Assembly (NCBI GenBank): GCA_002105175.1
Contig: MCGE01000014.1
Span: 310,001-374,000 of the forward strand
Direction: 5' to 3'
DNA: 64,000 nt
Origin: Absidia repens
Taxonomy: Eukaryota; Mucoromycota; Mucoromycetes; Mucorales; Cunninghamellaceae
Shown: piece after piece, positions 1-11,298 of the stretch
Layout of the letters: every line of letters begins with the position of its first letter
Position numbering within the stretch: position 1 is the stretch's first letter
The notes under the pieces: generated by a model
The model's input: only the letters and a program-made list of their open reading frames with translations
Database searches by the model: none
Told to the model about the DNA's origin: nothing
Position numbers and translations under genes: made by a program

Positions 1-1449
1 GAGCAAAAGAATTATTTGTATTCCGTCAAAGTGGTACGTGCAGAAAACTTGGCACCTTTGGACAAGAATGGACTCAGTGATCCCTATGTGGTTCTGGAAT
101 TCGGTGACAAACAATCCAGTCGAACAAAGACCATGTACGAAACGCTGAATCCTCGTTGGGACCAAATGTTTGATATCTGGCTGGATGAAAAGGCAATGGA
201 CGTTTTGGCTGTTGTTTATGACGAAGATTTGATTGGTACACATGGTGAATGTGGTGCAGTTTGGTTCCAACTCTCTCCCCAGTATTTTGATGACTACCAG
301 ACACATGAATTGGTGTTGAATCTCCATCCTCAAGGCAAATTGGTACTACGTGTCAGCATGGAAGGTGAAAAGGATGACATTCAGTTTTGGTTTGGGAAGG
401 CTGTACGAACTTTGAAAAGGGCAGAAAATGATGCCACTGGTCTCATTGTTGACAGGGTAAAAAAAAAAAAGCATTTACTACTGCAATGGACAATTTTCAA
501 TTCATGACACTATTGATTGACCTTCGGTCTAATTTTTTCCCCCTAGATCGGAAAGTATATTCGGCAACACCTCTCTCGGCGAACTTTGGATATATTGTTG
601 GGTAGGGAACGCAGCTTTTTCTCTTTTACCAAAGCTGTCACTCAAGTTGAACCAAGCCTACAAGAATGTGAAGACTGCATTGCCCCTGTACTAGATTATT
701 TGGAACGAAACCTTCAAATTTTGAATGACAACCTCTCAGAATCAAATATGAAAATGGTGATCTTGAAGATTTGGAAGGATATCTTACTTATTTTGGAAAG
801 CATTATGTTGCCACCTTTATCTGAACACCAATCTGACATGACTCCTTTGGATGAACATGAAATACATGTTGTATTCAAATGGCTAGAAGTAAGTAAAAAA
901 TAAAAAAAGAAAGTATACGTTTGATTGGTGTGCTTACTTTTTCGATTGTGCTCTTGAACTTAGTTACTCAAAATCTTATTCAATGGTGGTGAAGATGGTG
1001 ATGCAGTCCCCTTGGATAGATTGGAAAATTCTTCTTATCATGGATTGTTGGCGACCAATGCAGCTTACAATAGGGACACTGAAACATTGATGGAAGAATA
1101 CCACTCGGTGCTCAAGAATCAACTGGCCATGAAAATGCGAGGCGGAAGGAAAACGGATCGAAGCAAGACGGTATACCATTCCAAACATACCATTGCCAAG
1201 AAACGTCAATCTCAACGTAAGGTGGTAGCAACGGATCTTCCCAGCAGTGAAGTCATTTTACGGATCCTCAGGATGCGCAATGGCAAACCGGTACGAGACT
1301 TTTTACGAGCCGAATTCGAAAAACGAAACCGTCCATCGAATACTCTGCAACAAGAACAACAACAGCGACAATCGACTGATGGCAACAACGCCGATAATTC
1401 TCAACCCTTGGGTGCTGATGGTGAACCTTTAATATTATCAACTCAGTAG
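1..1449 (+). CDS. Munc13/Unc13-like C2 and MHD domain protein, 3' part
   Basis: The gene enters from the left edge. Exons are 1-456, 547-888 and 964-1449, joined in phase (GTAA and GTAAGT donors), giving the last 427 residues. A C2 domain occupies roughly residues 6-125: the strand LYSVKVVRAENL is followed by the calcium-loop motif LDKNGLSDPY and later YDEDLIGTHGECG. A helical region follows (IRQHLSRRTLDILL, EDCIAPVLDYLERNLQILNDNL) that resembles the MHD2 region of Munc13-type vesicle-priming factors (Unc13, fission yeast Ync13). The tail is basic, then Gln-rich. Family members act in vesicle tethering or priming at the plasma membrane; this role is inferred. A polyadenylation signal AATAAA lies at 1593-1598. 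The N-terminal part is outside the window. Confidence 0.8.
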
Positions 1450-1985
1450 AAACGTAGACTTCGCGCCCTTCACCCCCCCCTCTCCCATCTCTTCTAGTTA
1501 GTTATCATTCCTCTACTTTTGTTTTAGTTGAGGATCCATAGTGATCATTCATCATTGTAGTCCCCTCAGCCTATTTTATCTTGGTTTTGTAAAATAAAGT
1601 TATATTTTGTTATCATACCCTTCAACTCGGCTTTTTTTTTTATGAACGGGAAAGATTGTCATTGGGAAGACGTTGCGGATGGGTAGAAATTTGTAGAATG
1701 TCATACAAAAATGATATTTAGATAAATTCGATATAAAAAAGCGATGACATAGCCAAAAAAAAAAAAAAAACAAAAAAAAAAAACAAAAAGTAACGAGCTG
1801 GCTATATACAATATCTCTAGTCTAGGGAGGTTACGCGAATGGCATGACCTAGTTTGATTAGTATGAGTCGTAAAGCGGAAATCGCTTCACGTTCCATATC
1901 GTGCGTCTTCAGGAGGAAAAAATAATCATAGTAGGTGAACTACAAAGCAAGTGTTTGGCATAACATTCGCAAAATTACTGCCATA
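1450..1985. other. Intergenic, 3' UTR and A-rich DNA
   Basis: This stretch holds the probable 3' UTR of the C2/MHD gene (AATAAA near 1593) and then A-rich simple sequence at 1755-1792. I see no gene in it. Confidence 0.5.
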
Positions 1986-2665
1986 GTTATATTGTTTACT
2001 ATTCGATGGGCTGATAAAAAGGCATATTTTATTGAAGCATATTGGAAGATACTAAAAAACTGAATGAGGGAGGGGTTCATTGAAACAAAATGAGTCTAAT
2101 GGAAAAAGAATGGGAGATATTATTACGACCTTTGACAAAAGGTCTATAATAATCTAATGGGACGATTGTAAAATGGGAGCCAATATATTGCACAAGACAT
2201 GAGAAAGGAATCCCAATTAATGAAGCGCAACACCATCAACATTATTCAAAGAAGGTGATGACAATAAAAAGGGATGTATTGTACAAGACATGAGAGACAC
2301 TAATGAAACATTTTTAATTGAAGCAAGGAAAAAGACACATGTTTTATTTAGATAATAGGGAAAAGCTAACACTAAACTAAGCTAATGAGGGCTGCATAAA
2401 GCCAACTAATGGTGGTTCCAGATCCTAGATCCAAATTGAAAGAGGTTCCCCATGCATGTTGTAATCTCTGATCTGAAAGCCCTTCTAAACCAAATATAAC
2501 ACTAATCCATGATCACCACGACCTCATAGAAGTTGAATGAAGAAAGAATGGAAGGAAAAATGAAGATGAAAGGAAAGAGAGAGCGGAAAATAGAAAATAC
2601 GACAGCAATAAAAATTCACGTGGGCGGCATTTGAAATGGTTTTGGCTACAGTTTTTAAGTTTGTA
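1986..2665 (-). repeat. Dispersed repeat family, copy A
   Basis: Read on the minus strand this copy starts with GCCGCCCACGTGAA (CACGTG at 2617-2622), then a pyrimidine-rich stretch, then the conserved core (about 2360-2560), then further modules with AATAAAATATG-like motifs (near 2025 and 2340). The core is shared, with many substitutions, with copies at about 6.4, 7.4, 24.7, 43.7, 51.7 and 57.9 kb. No long reading frame is conserved between copies. Confidence 0.75.
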
Positions 2666-3516
2666 TTGTCAAATGGGTATATGCACACTATACAATACAG
2701 TCCATGTGTGTGTATAAAAAATAAACAGATATACTATATTTGAACAAAAAAAAAAAAAAAAGAGAAGTAAGATAGGAGACGACTTTGGCTAGCCGTTGTG
2801 CTGAGCGCTCCGTCTACTGTGCACTGTGATTCAAAAAGCAGACATTAGAGAAAATCCTAGAATGGGTTGAAAAAATTGACGGCAGCGGATGTGTGAAAAA
2901 AAGAAAAAGAAAACCAAAGCCCTGAATTAGGGATTCAGGATGGTAGAGAAGGGAACCATGGCTTTCTTTTATGAAATTGATGCACACTTTACAATCTCGA
3001 AAACTGATACTGTAAGTTCTATTCATCTCACTTTAAGAAGCAGGAAGTTGGTCAATTCCAGACTTGTTCCTGAGGTACAAAAATAGCAGCAGATAGCTGA
3101 GTCTTTAGTATATAAGCATGATTTGAAGCTATGATATATTAATATAATACTCTTTTTCAGCCATAGATTGTATATACTGTCAATTCGATAAACATGCATG
3201 ATTTTCAAGTGGTCATAAATCACTGGTATGGGCATACTAAACTTGTGTTTATCCTATCTATCAAACAAACAAGGGTCTACATTGGTGATTTGCAATTAAG
3301 GAGAAATCAAACGGGAGTTTATACGGACAGATAAAAAAAAAAAAAAAAGCGAATCATCAAACATGTCAAGAATGTAAAATAGATAGTCAAAAAGGTTTTT
3401 ATTTTGATAAAAATAAGAAAACAAGGGGAATATATACATAATACTAACAAAAAAACTAACAATAAAAAAAGATGTGTAAGTGATAAATATACAGAAATAA
3501 CCATTGAGAGCGTAGA
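2666..3516. other. Intergenic, no gene seen
   Basis: AT-rich DNA with short A runs (2745-2760, 3333-3348). Open frames here are short, lack support, and do not resemble any family I know. Confidence 0.4.
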
Positions 3517-4772
3517 TCAGTTCATAGGGGGGAAGCGTCCTCTTCTATGACAAAATAGCAAAACAAAGCAAGAAACAAAAAGGGTAATATATTGAAATGG
3601 TGATAAGACTGATCCCATTCCGGCCTGCCAACACGTGTTTTTGAATACCTATAAGTGTATGCAAAGAAAAGAAAGAAAAAAGTACCGATTAGTAACTAAA
3701 TCATTCTTCTATTATAGATTTTCCTATCTACCGTGTATTATATACTTACAGGTATCCAAATGTAATCGGGAGTCCCAGGATGTTGTTTACTTGTTTGAAA
3801 CTTACTGACAGGAATTTTTCTTGGTTCCGAGCAACGAATCACTTGTCCCGCCAACATAAACATCATCAACCCAAGCAAGAGCACCAAAAAAGTAGACAAG
3901 GCATGATAATCCAGCCGATAACCTATTATATAAGTATATAAAGATCGTCAATATCTAAATTGAATCCACACTACCATATGTATTTCCGAATTGTAAATAA
4001 TCCCATCATCTTACCTTGCCATAACTTTTGTAAATGATTGTTTTTTGGTAATGAGTAATATTCCAAACATACGTTGCATTGAGGTGATCTTATAATCCAA
4101 GCCTTCAGACATTGTTCATGTACATATCGTCTACAGACAAAGAACAATAAAAATACGGAGACAAGATCGGTTAAATAATGAGTTCAAATCATTACATGTA
4201 TTTTTAACTTACACAGATCCACGACAGCAGCACGGCGCAATAAATTCTGTATCCCCTTCTCTTGTATTCAAACAAATCGTACATCGTTTCGTTTCTTCCA
4301 TGATCCCATTGCTTGCCACTTTGATTGGTATCGGTGATGACTGAGTTTGTAATGCATGAATCGTCAAAGTAAAAAAAAAAAAAAAAAACGAATGTACTGG
4401 TTAGTTAATAATCTATCATATGTACTGCACATACTTACACACATATATATACATACACAACCATACATCTACACACACACACACACACATATATATAAAT
4501 ATATATAGACCCAATTATACACATATATATACACATATAAACACAGGTATACCTCCCCTATGCCCATCCAGTAGCCCACACTTCCCACGGTTTTACCTTC
4601 CCAAGTTCACCTTTATCATACCATGACTCTACCATTTCCCAATTTCAAACTTTACCTGCTGAAACAAAGTCGGTTTATCCCGTTGATGGAAGGCACCTTG
4701 ACGAACCAAACGCGGTAAATTATCGTCTTCAAAGGGATATAAATCCTGTTGATCAACATCAAATGATGACAT
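3517..4772 (-). CDS. RING-CH (MARCH-like) membrane E3 ubiquitin ligase
   Basis: Exons on the minus strand are 4656-4772, 4213-4340, 4015-4130, 3750-3922 and 3517-3648, all in phase, giving 221 residues from ATG at 4772 to TGA at 3517-3519. Residues 59-103 form a C4HC3 RING-CH finger: C59-x2-C62, C76-x-C78, H86-x2-C89, C100-x2-C103, with the typical CCCRGSVRYVHEQCLKAW signature. Two hydrophobic helices follow (around LSTFLVLLLGLMMFMLAG and ITLFVSCFVLLFC), as in MARCH/Doa10-type ligases. It probably ubiquitinates membrane proteins in the ER or endosomal system. The protein is short compared with Doa10, so it is closer to small MARCH proteins. The first intron (315 nt) is long for this window and holds CA/TA repeats. 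Substrates cannot be told. Confidence 0.85.
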
Positions 4773-6260
4773 ATGTTGACAATTAGCAATGACCAAAAAA
4801 AGAGAGGAAGACTAAGAATAAGAGATGGGCGAAGACAGAAGAGGAAAAATAAATATCCACTCTTTGCGAATATATGAAAACACAAAAAGTGGCGAAGTAC
4901 AAAAAGAAGAAGAAAAGAGTGGAAAAAAAGGGAGAGAATAAAAAGGGATATTTATTTATTTTGAAAAATTCGGGGTGCAAAAAACTAGTTTTTTTTTTAT
5001 GTGGGGTTAGAGAGGTGACCAAAAAGAAAAACAATGGATATTTGCCATGTGACATACAACATAGCCAAATAAAAGAATATAGAAGCAATGGTAGATGATC
5101 TTTTATATATTCATAATATACTAATTAACAGTCATGCTCCTAGTTTAATACCCTTGATTGTATCATACGAACCTTTAAATGACTCCCCGCCATGTCAATA
5201 ATTGCCTAACTTATATTCATACTATATTATATTCCACAATAATTACAGCTATCGCTCAAGAAGAGATGTTGTTCAAGTGACGTCGTCAATAAAAAAAAAA
5301 TATCCCCTTCCCTTGAGACTGTACAACCAATAATGCTGTATACCAAAATGTTCACAATTTATCCTATGACTTGATAGTTCAATAGTTTTAAATTAAAACC
5401 ATATATTATTAATGTGAAAACGCACACTGTCAAATCGAGTCTTCTGCTTTTGGTAGGATTATGTCACCCAGTTAAAGAACACACATCAAATGGGGCTCTA
5501 GACTTGAAAAAAGTCAGCACTTCACTTGAAATTCGGAATGAAGCACGAGATGATGAGACAAACGTTTTTATAAGCAAACATTCAAAGACACCGTTTCTCA
5601 TTGCATTCTAACTACATGTAGGCTAAAAACATATGAAATCTTCTTTTCTTGCGGACGTCAAGCAGGGGAAAAGTCATGGAGAGATTTGATTTTTAAAAGA
5701 CCTGTATTGATTCAATCAAGTGTTATCAAAGGCTTAATACGGCGTAGTTCAGTAAGAATGTAAAGTACGGCATTCAATTTCAAACATTCTCACAACTGCC
5801 AAAAAAAAAAAAAAAAAAAAAAAAAAAAGAAAAAAACATGGGCATCATTATGCGGGTATACTATGCGTCTCCCAACACACTTCAATCACCTTATTTTCCA
5901 ATGTGTCCTTCACTTTTTTTTCTACAGTCATAAGCACTGTGCTATGCGGATATTTCTTTTTTTTATACATCCACAAACACTGGACCATGCGGATATACCC
6001 ATCCGACAACTAGACTACATTAGTATAACAGTAATATCCTCAAACATCAGAAGGGACCAACAATAACGAACGATATCAACGGACAATAAAATTTGCATCG
6101 TTAAGGTTATTATATTACTAGATATATAATGTCTCCACACACAGGAAAAACATCATTACCCACAGGATCCTTCTTATGTTTCTGTTTCTCCATTGAAATG
6201 AAAAATGTTATCACGCAATGGTCAAGACACAGTTCAATGAGAGGTCAAAAAAACAAAAAC
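4773..6260. other. Intergenic, no convincing gene
   Basis: AT-rich DNA upstream of the RING-CH gene with several poly-A runs (for example 5800-5835). An open stretch at about 5414-5611 (+) begins only at GTG and has no recognisable product. I see no RNA gene. Confidence 0.4.
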
Positions 6261-6261
6261 A

Positions 6262-7130
6262 AACCCAATTCACACGCCGCTCACGTGTATTTTTATTTAC
6301 TCTCTTTTTTTTTTTTGCCCGACCACTCTCTCTCTTTTCTTTTTTCAATCCCTTTTTTTCATTTCTTTCTTTCTTTTTTTTTTCACCATTCAACTTCTCT
6401 AGGGTTATTTTGAGCTTGGAATAGTGCTAGGACTAGTTTAGAAGGGGTTTCAGCTCAAGTATTACAACATGCATGGGGAAGCCTTTTCATTTTGAATGTA
6501 GGATCTGAAGGCCCCATTAGTTGGCTTTTTGGAGCCTTCATTAACTTGATTTAGTGTCAGTTTGTCCATAGTTTGTGTCTATATCTGAATAAAACATATA
6601 TCTTTTTACTTGCTTCAATGAAATATTTCTCATTAGTCTCTCTCATGTCCTGAGCGATAGATATCTTTTTTACTACCGTCACCCGTTTTTTAATTAGTGT
6701 TTTGGCTGTTGGTGTGCTTCAGTAACAGATGTCCCTTTTGCCTTTCTCATGATTTGTACTGTACATTTTCTTAGACACACTCTATAATTGTCTTTTTAGA
6801 TTAATATTGACTATCCTCCAAATCACACTTCCTCATGCTTCGCCCAATAGATCCTTCCATAAAGTTCCATGTTATTAAGAAACCCTCTTCTTTGGTTTTA
6901 GTATCTACTAATATGCTTTAGTAAAATATGCCTTCTTATTAGCCATCCTCTAAGGAGTCGAATAGCAAATGATATTATTTTTGTAGCTCCTTTTTATTTT
7001 ATTTTCCTTTAATTGCCCTGCCAAACACTTGCTGTCTAGTTTGCTCTATATGACCTCTTTCCCGTATAAGACCCAGACTGTTTGGCAATCTTAGATTAGC
7101 TAGTATGAAACATAAACATATTACTGCTCG
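6262..7130 (+). repeat. Dispersed repeat family, copy F
   Basis: This is a plus-strand copy. CACGTG lies at 6282-6287, a pyrimidine tract at about 6297-6395, the conserved core at about 6395-6580, and CTGAATAAAACATAT at about 6584-6598, followed by about 500 nt of the distal module with recurring TGCTTCA/TAATAAAA-type motifs (near 6615, 6712 and 6910). It faces copy G, about 160 bp away, in inverted orientation. Confidence 0.75.
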
Positions 7131-7289
7131 ACCAATTACATACATTAATTTAGGTCAAATTGATAAAAATAAAAAACCGAAAGAAGGAACGATGTATATA
7201 AAACGGGGATCTTTCACGTAGATCTTTCTGGGATCTCTAACAGGGATCTGCAAACTTCAATTGAACTACTCTGCATTGAAGCGACAACA

Positions 7290-7685
7290 CAATGTTAAGC
7301 AAAGGATAATTTCATTCATGCAAAGATATATTGTATTTCATTGAAGTAAAATAAACTTTTATTGAGGGAAGATATGATTTATTGAAACAAAGGCACAATC
7401 TAACTAACCATGACATCAAGATCCTAGAATCAAAATGAATGGGTTTCCCCATACATCTTATAATCGCTATTCTCAAACCCCTTCTAAACTAGTCCTAACA
7501 AAAATCCAAAGCCTACAGGTCCACAAAGAGACAAAAACAGTGCCGAAAAAAAAAATTCTTACAAAAAAAAAAAAAAGAAAAAAGAAAGAAAGAGAAAGAG
7601 AGTGAAAAAGGCGGATGCCCCTTTTTTTTAAAAAAAAAAAAAAAAAAGAGGGAGCGGCGATCGAAATGTGATTTGTCCACCCAGA
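7290..7685 (-). repeat. Dispersed repeat family, degenerate copy G
   Basis: The minus-strand core (about 7380-7500) is recognisable by motifs such as CTTCTAAACTAGTCCTAAC and CCCCATACATCTTATAAT on the plus strand, but part of the core is missing. The promoter-like end has lost CACGTG and is replaced by purine-rich simple sequence (7550-7650). Confidence 0.6.
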
Positions 7686-7812
7686 TATCTCATATATTAG
7701 CCTAGACAGAATAGATGTCTAAACTAAAACACAATATCAAAAGTGAAACAAAACATAGTGATACGGTTCTATATGTGTGGGGTCCAGAACAGTAAATGTT
7801 TATAAATAGCCA

Positions 7813-8075
7813 CAGAAGATAGAAGTATTGTTTCCACTTTGGGTAGCAGATAAAAGATACAATGTTTCTACTTTTGATAGCTGATAAAAAATGCAATGTT
7901 TCCACTTCAGGTAGCAGATAAAAGATACAATGTTTCTACTTTTGATAGCTGATAAAAAATGCAACGTTTCCACTTCAGGTAGCAGATAAAAGATACAATG
8001 TTTCTACTTTTGATAGCTGATAAAAGATGCAATGTTTCCACTTCAGGTAGCAGATAAAAGAAGCAATATTTCCAC
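7813..8075. repeat. 68-bp tandem repeat (2 x 34 bp), about 3.7 copies
   Basis: The phrase AATGTTTCTACTTTTGATAG recurs at 7861, 7929 and 7997, exactly 68 bp apart. Each 68-bp unit is itself two diverged 34-bp halves (AGCAGATAAAAGATACAATG and AGCTGATAAAAAATGCAATG). The unit is not a multiple of three and no known coding sequence covers it. Flanking partial units lie on both sides. Confidence 0.9.
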
Positions 8076-8893
8076 ATTGAGCACCAAGGCAAAATAGGAA
8101 ATAGATAACTCTCATTTCGCGCATTGTGCACTTTTTTTTTCAGCGTATATATGGCTCCTTGCCCCATCCTTGGAGACCTTGCGCCTAGTTGACAGTTCTA
8201 GACCGTTTCATATGCAACATGGTTCTTTCCGTTCTACCATTCATATAATCAACCAAGACTATATTGTCGACGTAACAGCTCCACTAGACTCGGCATATTG
8301 TATATATTTAGTTCGTTTTGTTTTTTATTTTTTCTTGTTTTGCACATGGTATTATAATAATAATAGTAATAGTAATAAAAAGAGGCCCAAACTGAAGTCA
8401 ATTGATTCCAACGGGACAACTAAGATGAAAAATGGCGGAGGGTGTCTCATTTATCGAAACCACACTTTAACAGCCTTCACGCTGACACTCAGTGGGATCA
8501 TTTATTGAAAGTATGATACTATATTTATTCGCTATAATATATCATATCGCAAAAGCAATTGGAATGCTATATGATATATCGCTATAACTACCGGAAATTT
8601 ATAAACGTCAGAAAGTAAAAATAACAGATGTTCATTCGCTAGGCATCATTAGCATGCGGTAATATCAATCATAATGATTCAGAAATACTTTTATAACAAA
8701 AAATATATAGATTATATATAAAAAAAGACTTTATTTCCAAACATGAGATAACAATAAAAACTATAATACAGTAAAAATAAACTAAAGAATGAAGTATGAC
8801 TAAAACGAGGGATGTCTAAAATGTTCAGTGAATAATAATATTACTAATAAAAAAAAGTGAGAAAGGGGTGAGGATGAGGACAGCGAGGGTGAA
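8076..8893. other. Intergenic, no convincing gene
   Basis: An open stretch at 8170-8508 (+) encodes a composition typical of random AT-rich sequence and lacks codon bias or a domain. The right end is the 3' flank of the Sof1 gene, with AATAAA-like signals on the minus strand near 8750-8760. Confidence 0.4.
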
Positions 8894-10608
8894 TCACTTG
8901 GCGACCCCAATGATAGATTTGGAGCGTTCGGCAACATGCTTGGAGGCATCTTCCTTGGAACTGTGTTTGCGGCGTCGATCGTCCTTGACACGTCTTGCTT
9001 GAAGCATTTCCTTCTTGGTGCGGTCGGCGCGTTTGATATCCTGGGGTATGTTGCGATGACGGTCGATGCGTTTGATTTCCTTGAGATGACCAAAGCGTTC
9101 CTTGAGTTTCCCTGAGTATTCCAGTTTGGTGCGTTCTCGTCGATCCTTGATCCCCAATTTTTCCGAAGCATGGGCCTTCCATAGTCGAATATTGCCATCA
9201 TCAGAGCCTGATAACACAAACTTGCTATCCATCGAGAATTGCACACAGAACACCCGCTGCATTCGTTTCGTGTGGTACATATCATTGCTGTGTCCCTTTC
9301 TCGCATCAAACACTCGCACCGATCGGTCGTATGATCCAGTCACAATTTCTTGTCCAGTGGGCGAATAATCAATGTCCATCCTATATTTTTTAAAAAACGT
9401 GATGAGTATCATATCAAATATCTTTGTCGTGCATCTCTCCTTTTTTTTCACTTACACTGCCGAAACGTGGTCCTTCAATACGTTATGTGCAGAAGTCATA
9501 TTTCGCATATCGAATACATAAGAATTGTGATCTTCATTTGCCTAAGGAAGTAGTAGAAACAAAAAATGAGAAGGAAACCCACTTTTTTTTTTTTTTTTTT
9601 AAAAAAAAAACCAAAAAAACTTACAGTTGCAAAAGTATAAGCTTCGATAGGATTCCAGGCAATAGCGTTCGTTTTCAACTACAAAAGGAGAGCAAAAGAT
9701 GTTATTATACCATTTTGCAAAATCTGTTCCTAAAGTATTTTCATCACTTACAGCCATGACCACTTTGGACAAAGGTTTGTTCGTTCGTAAATCATACAAA
9801 ACAATAGTTCGATCGGAACCACAACTAGCCAAAATATTCGTTTCGACTTGATTGAATTTGACGGATTGGTATGAATCAGCGCCCCAAGCAAAAGTTTGAA
9901 TTGGGTCGGAACGAGTTTCATCCCAAAGATCGATACTGTGGCCGGAGGTAGCAAACAGGGCATCACTGCGGTGATGAGACAGCCCAGTGAAAGCATACTG
10001 ACCAATGTACGTTTGAATAGCCTCAGAGTCGGATTCAGAAGGCTGCCAGATCTTGACAGTTTTGTCTGTGGAGCAAGAGAGGAATTGGTCTTGGCGACGA
10101 CCAGCACTGACTCCATTCACAATACCAGAATGTGCTCTTACTTTCCAAGTTGTGCTTTGTTCTGTCAGATTCCAAATTCGAATTTCTATCCAATAAAAAC
10201 ACGGTGAGTCCCCTATGCCCTCTGATACATCTTTTTGTTTTTTTTTCACCTTACCCCCATCACCACTACCAGAAATAATCGAGCTGAGTTGTTGAGGATG
10301 TTTCATCATGCTATAGACACCATCGATATGACCATTGAGCGATCCAACGAAGGGTTTCGCAAATAGACGTTCTAACTTGACGCTGTTTAGGGCTCGAACA
10401 TATTCACGACCTTGTTCAAAAGGATGGATGGAAGGATCCAAGTTGCGTTGTACTTTGTGAATATCCTGAGATCGTTCTCGTACATAATCGGCCGATGATC
10501 TAGATAAAGCTTTGACTTTCTATAACAAAAGAAAAGAAGTGGTAAGGAACACTGTTTTCTTCATAAAAATAGAATAGTTGACCTTTTTTCGTTTTTTCGT
10601 TTTACCAT
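8894..10608 (-). CDS. SOF1: Sof1/DCAF13 WD40 protein of the small-subunit processome
   Basis: Exons (minus) are 10606-10608, 10255-10519, 9752-10185, 9625-9678, 9456-9541 and 8894-9380, in phase, giving 442 residues, close to the 445 of human DCAF13. The start MKVKALSRSSADYVRE and the text LERLFAKPFVGSLNGHIDGVY match the family. WD repeats follow (IWNLTEQST, STDKTVKIWQ, CGSDRTIVLYDLR, SGSDDGNIRLWKA) and then the diagnostic C-terminal Sof1 region (ASEKLGIKDRRERTKLEYSG to IKRIDRHRNIP) with a basic tail. It acts in the nucleolus in U3-dependent 18S rRNA maturation. The coding part of exon 1 is the ATG alone; the intron follows directly (ATG|GTAAAA), chosen because MKVK is the conserved N terminus. 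Confidence 0.93.
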
Positions 10609-10961
10609 GGTATAGCAATATGTTGTTCAAGGAGGAAAGGTGGAGCAAAAAAGCAAAATAAGACGGATGAAGGAAAAAAAAAAATTCAAAGGGAAAGGAG
10701 TAAAAAAAAAAATGCTGAGTGTAAAATACTGTAATAAATGTGGCTTAGGTCATGCAAAGATCCAGTGAGTATGAAGCCTAGCCAATGTTTTCTTTATTGA
10801 GAGGATTTCTTCCAACCAGGAAAGAAAGGGAAAAAAAGAAAAAATACAGGAGAAAATAAAACAAGAAGAAGAGGGAAGGGAGAAAGAGATAAAGTATAAA
10901 GTAAGTAAATAATGTGAGGGGGAAAATGTCATAATAATAAACAAAGATATGTGGGGATGGA
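10609..10961. other. Intergenic spacer
   Basis: This spacer holds the Sof1 promoter region and the zinc-finger gene's 3' flank. It is purine-rich with short A runs; nothing else is seen. Confidence 0.4.
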
Positions 10962-11229
10962 TTAGATTCCATGAAGGAACCCATTTGGATTTGTAGAATC
11001 AAACAGTTGAGATATCATTGGATCACCAGAGGCAGAAACGGGATTGGGGGAAGGTGGCTGATTCATTCCTATACTTGATTGACCAAAATCGACGGATGAA
11101 TGTGGCTGTGGTGCATGCGATGGTTGTGGTGTTTGTTGCTGTTGTTGGGTATAGGAGTCAATAGATTGTGATGATGCCATGTTGATATTGATATTGATGA
11201 ATGGTTGCTGCTGCTGCTGCTGCTGCTGC

Positions 11230-11298
<69 letters not shown>

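Noticed and set aside
7813..8075. CRISPR array
   Set aside because: Repeats are contiguous 68/34-bp tandem units without spacers, in a eukaryotic genome.
8170..8508. Open frame of 112 codons (+) after the 68-bp repeats
   Set aside because: The protein has random AT-rich composition with no domain or splice context, and the start overlaps unrelated intergenic DNA.
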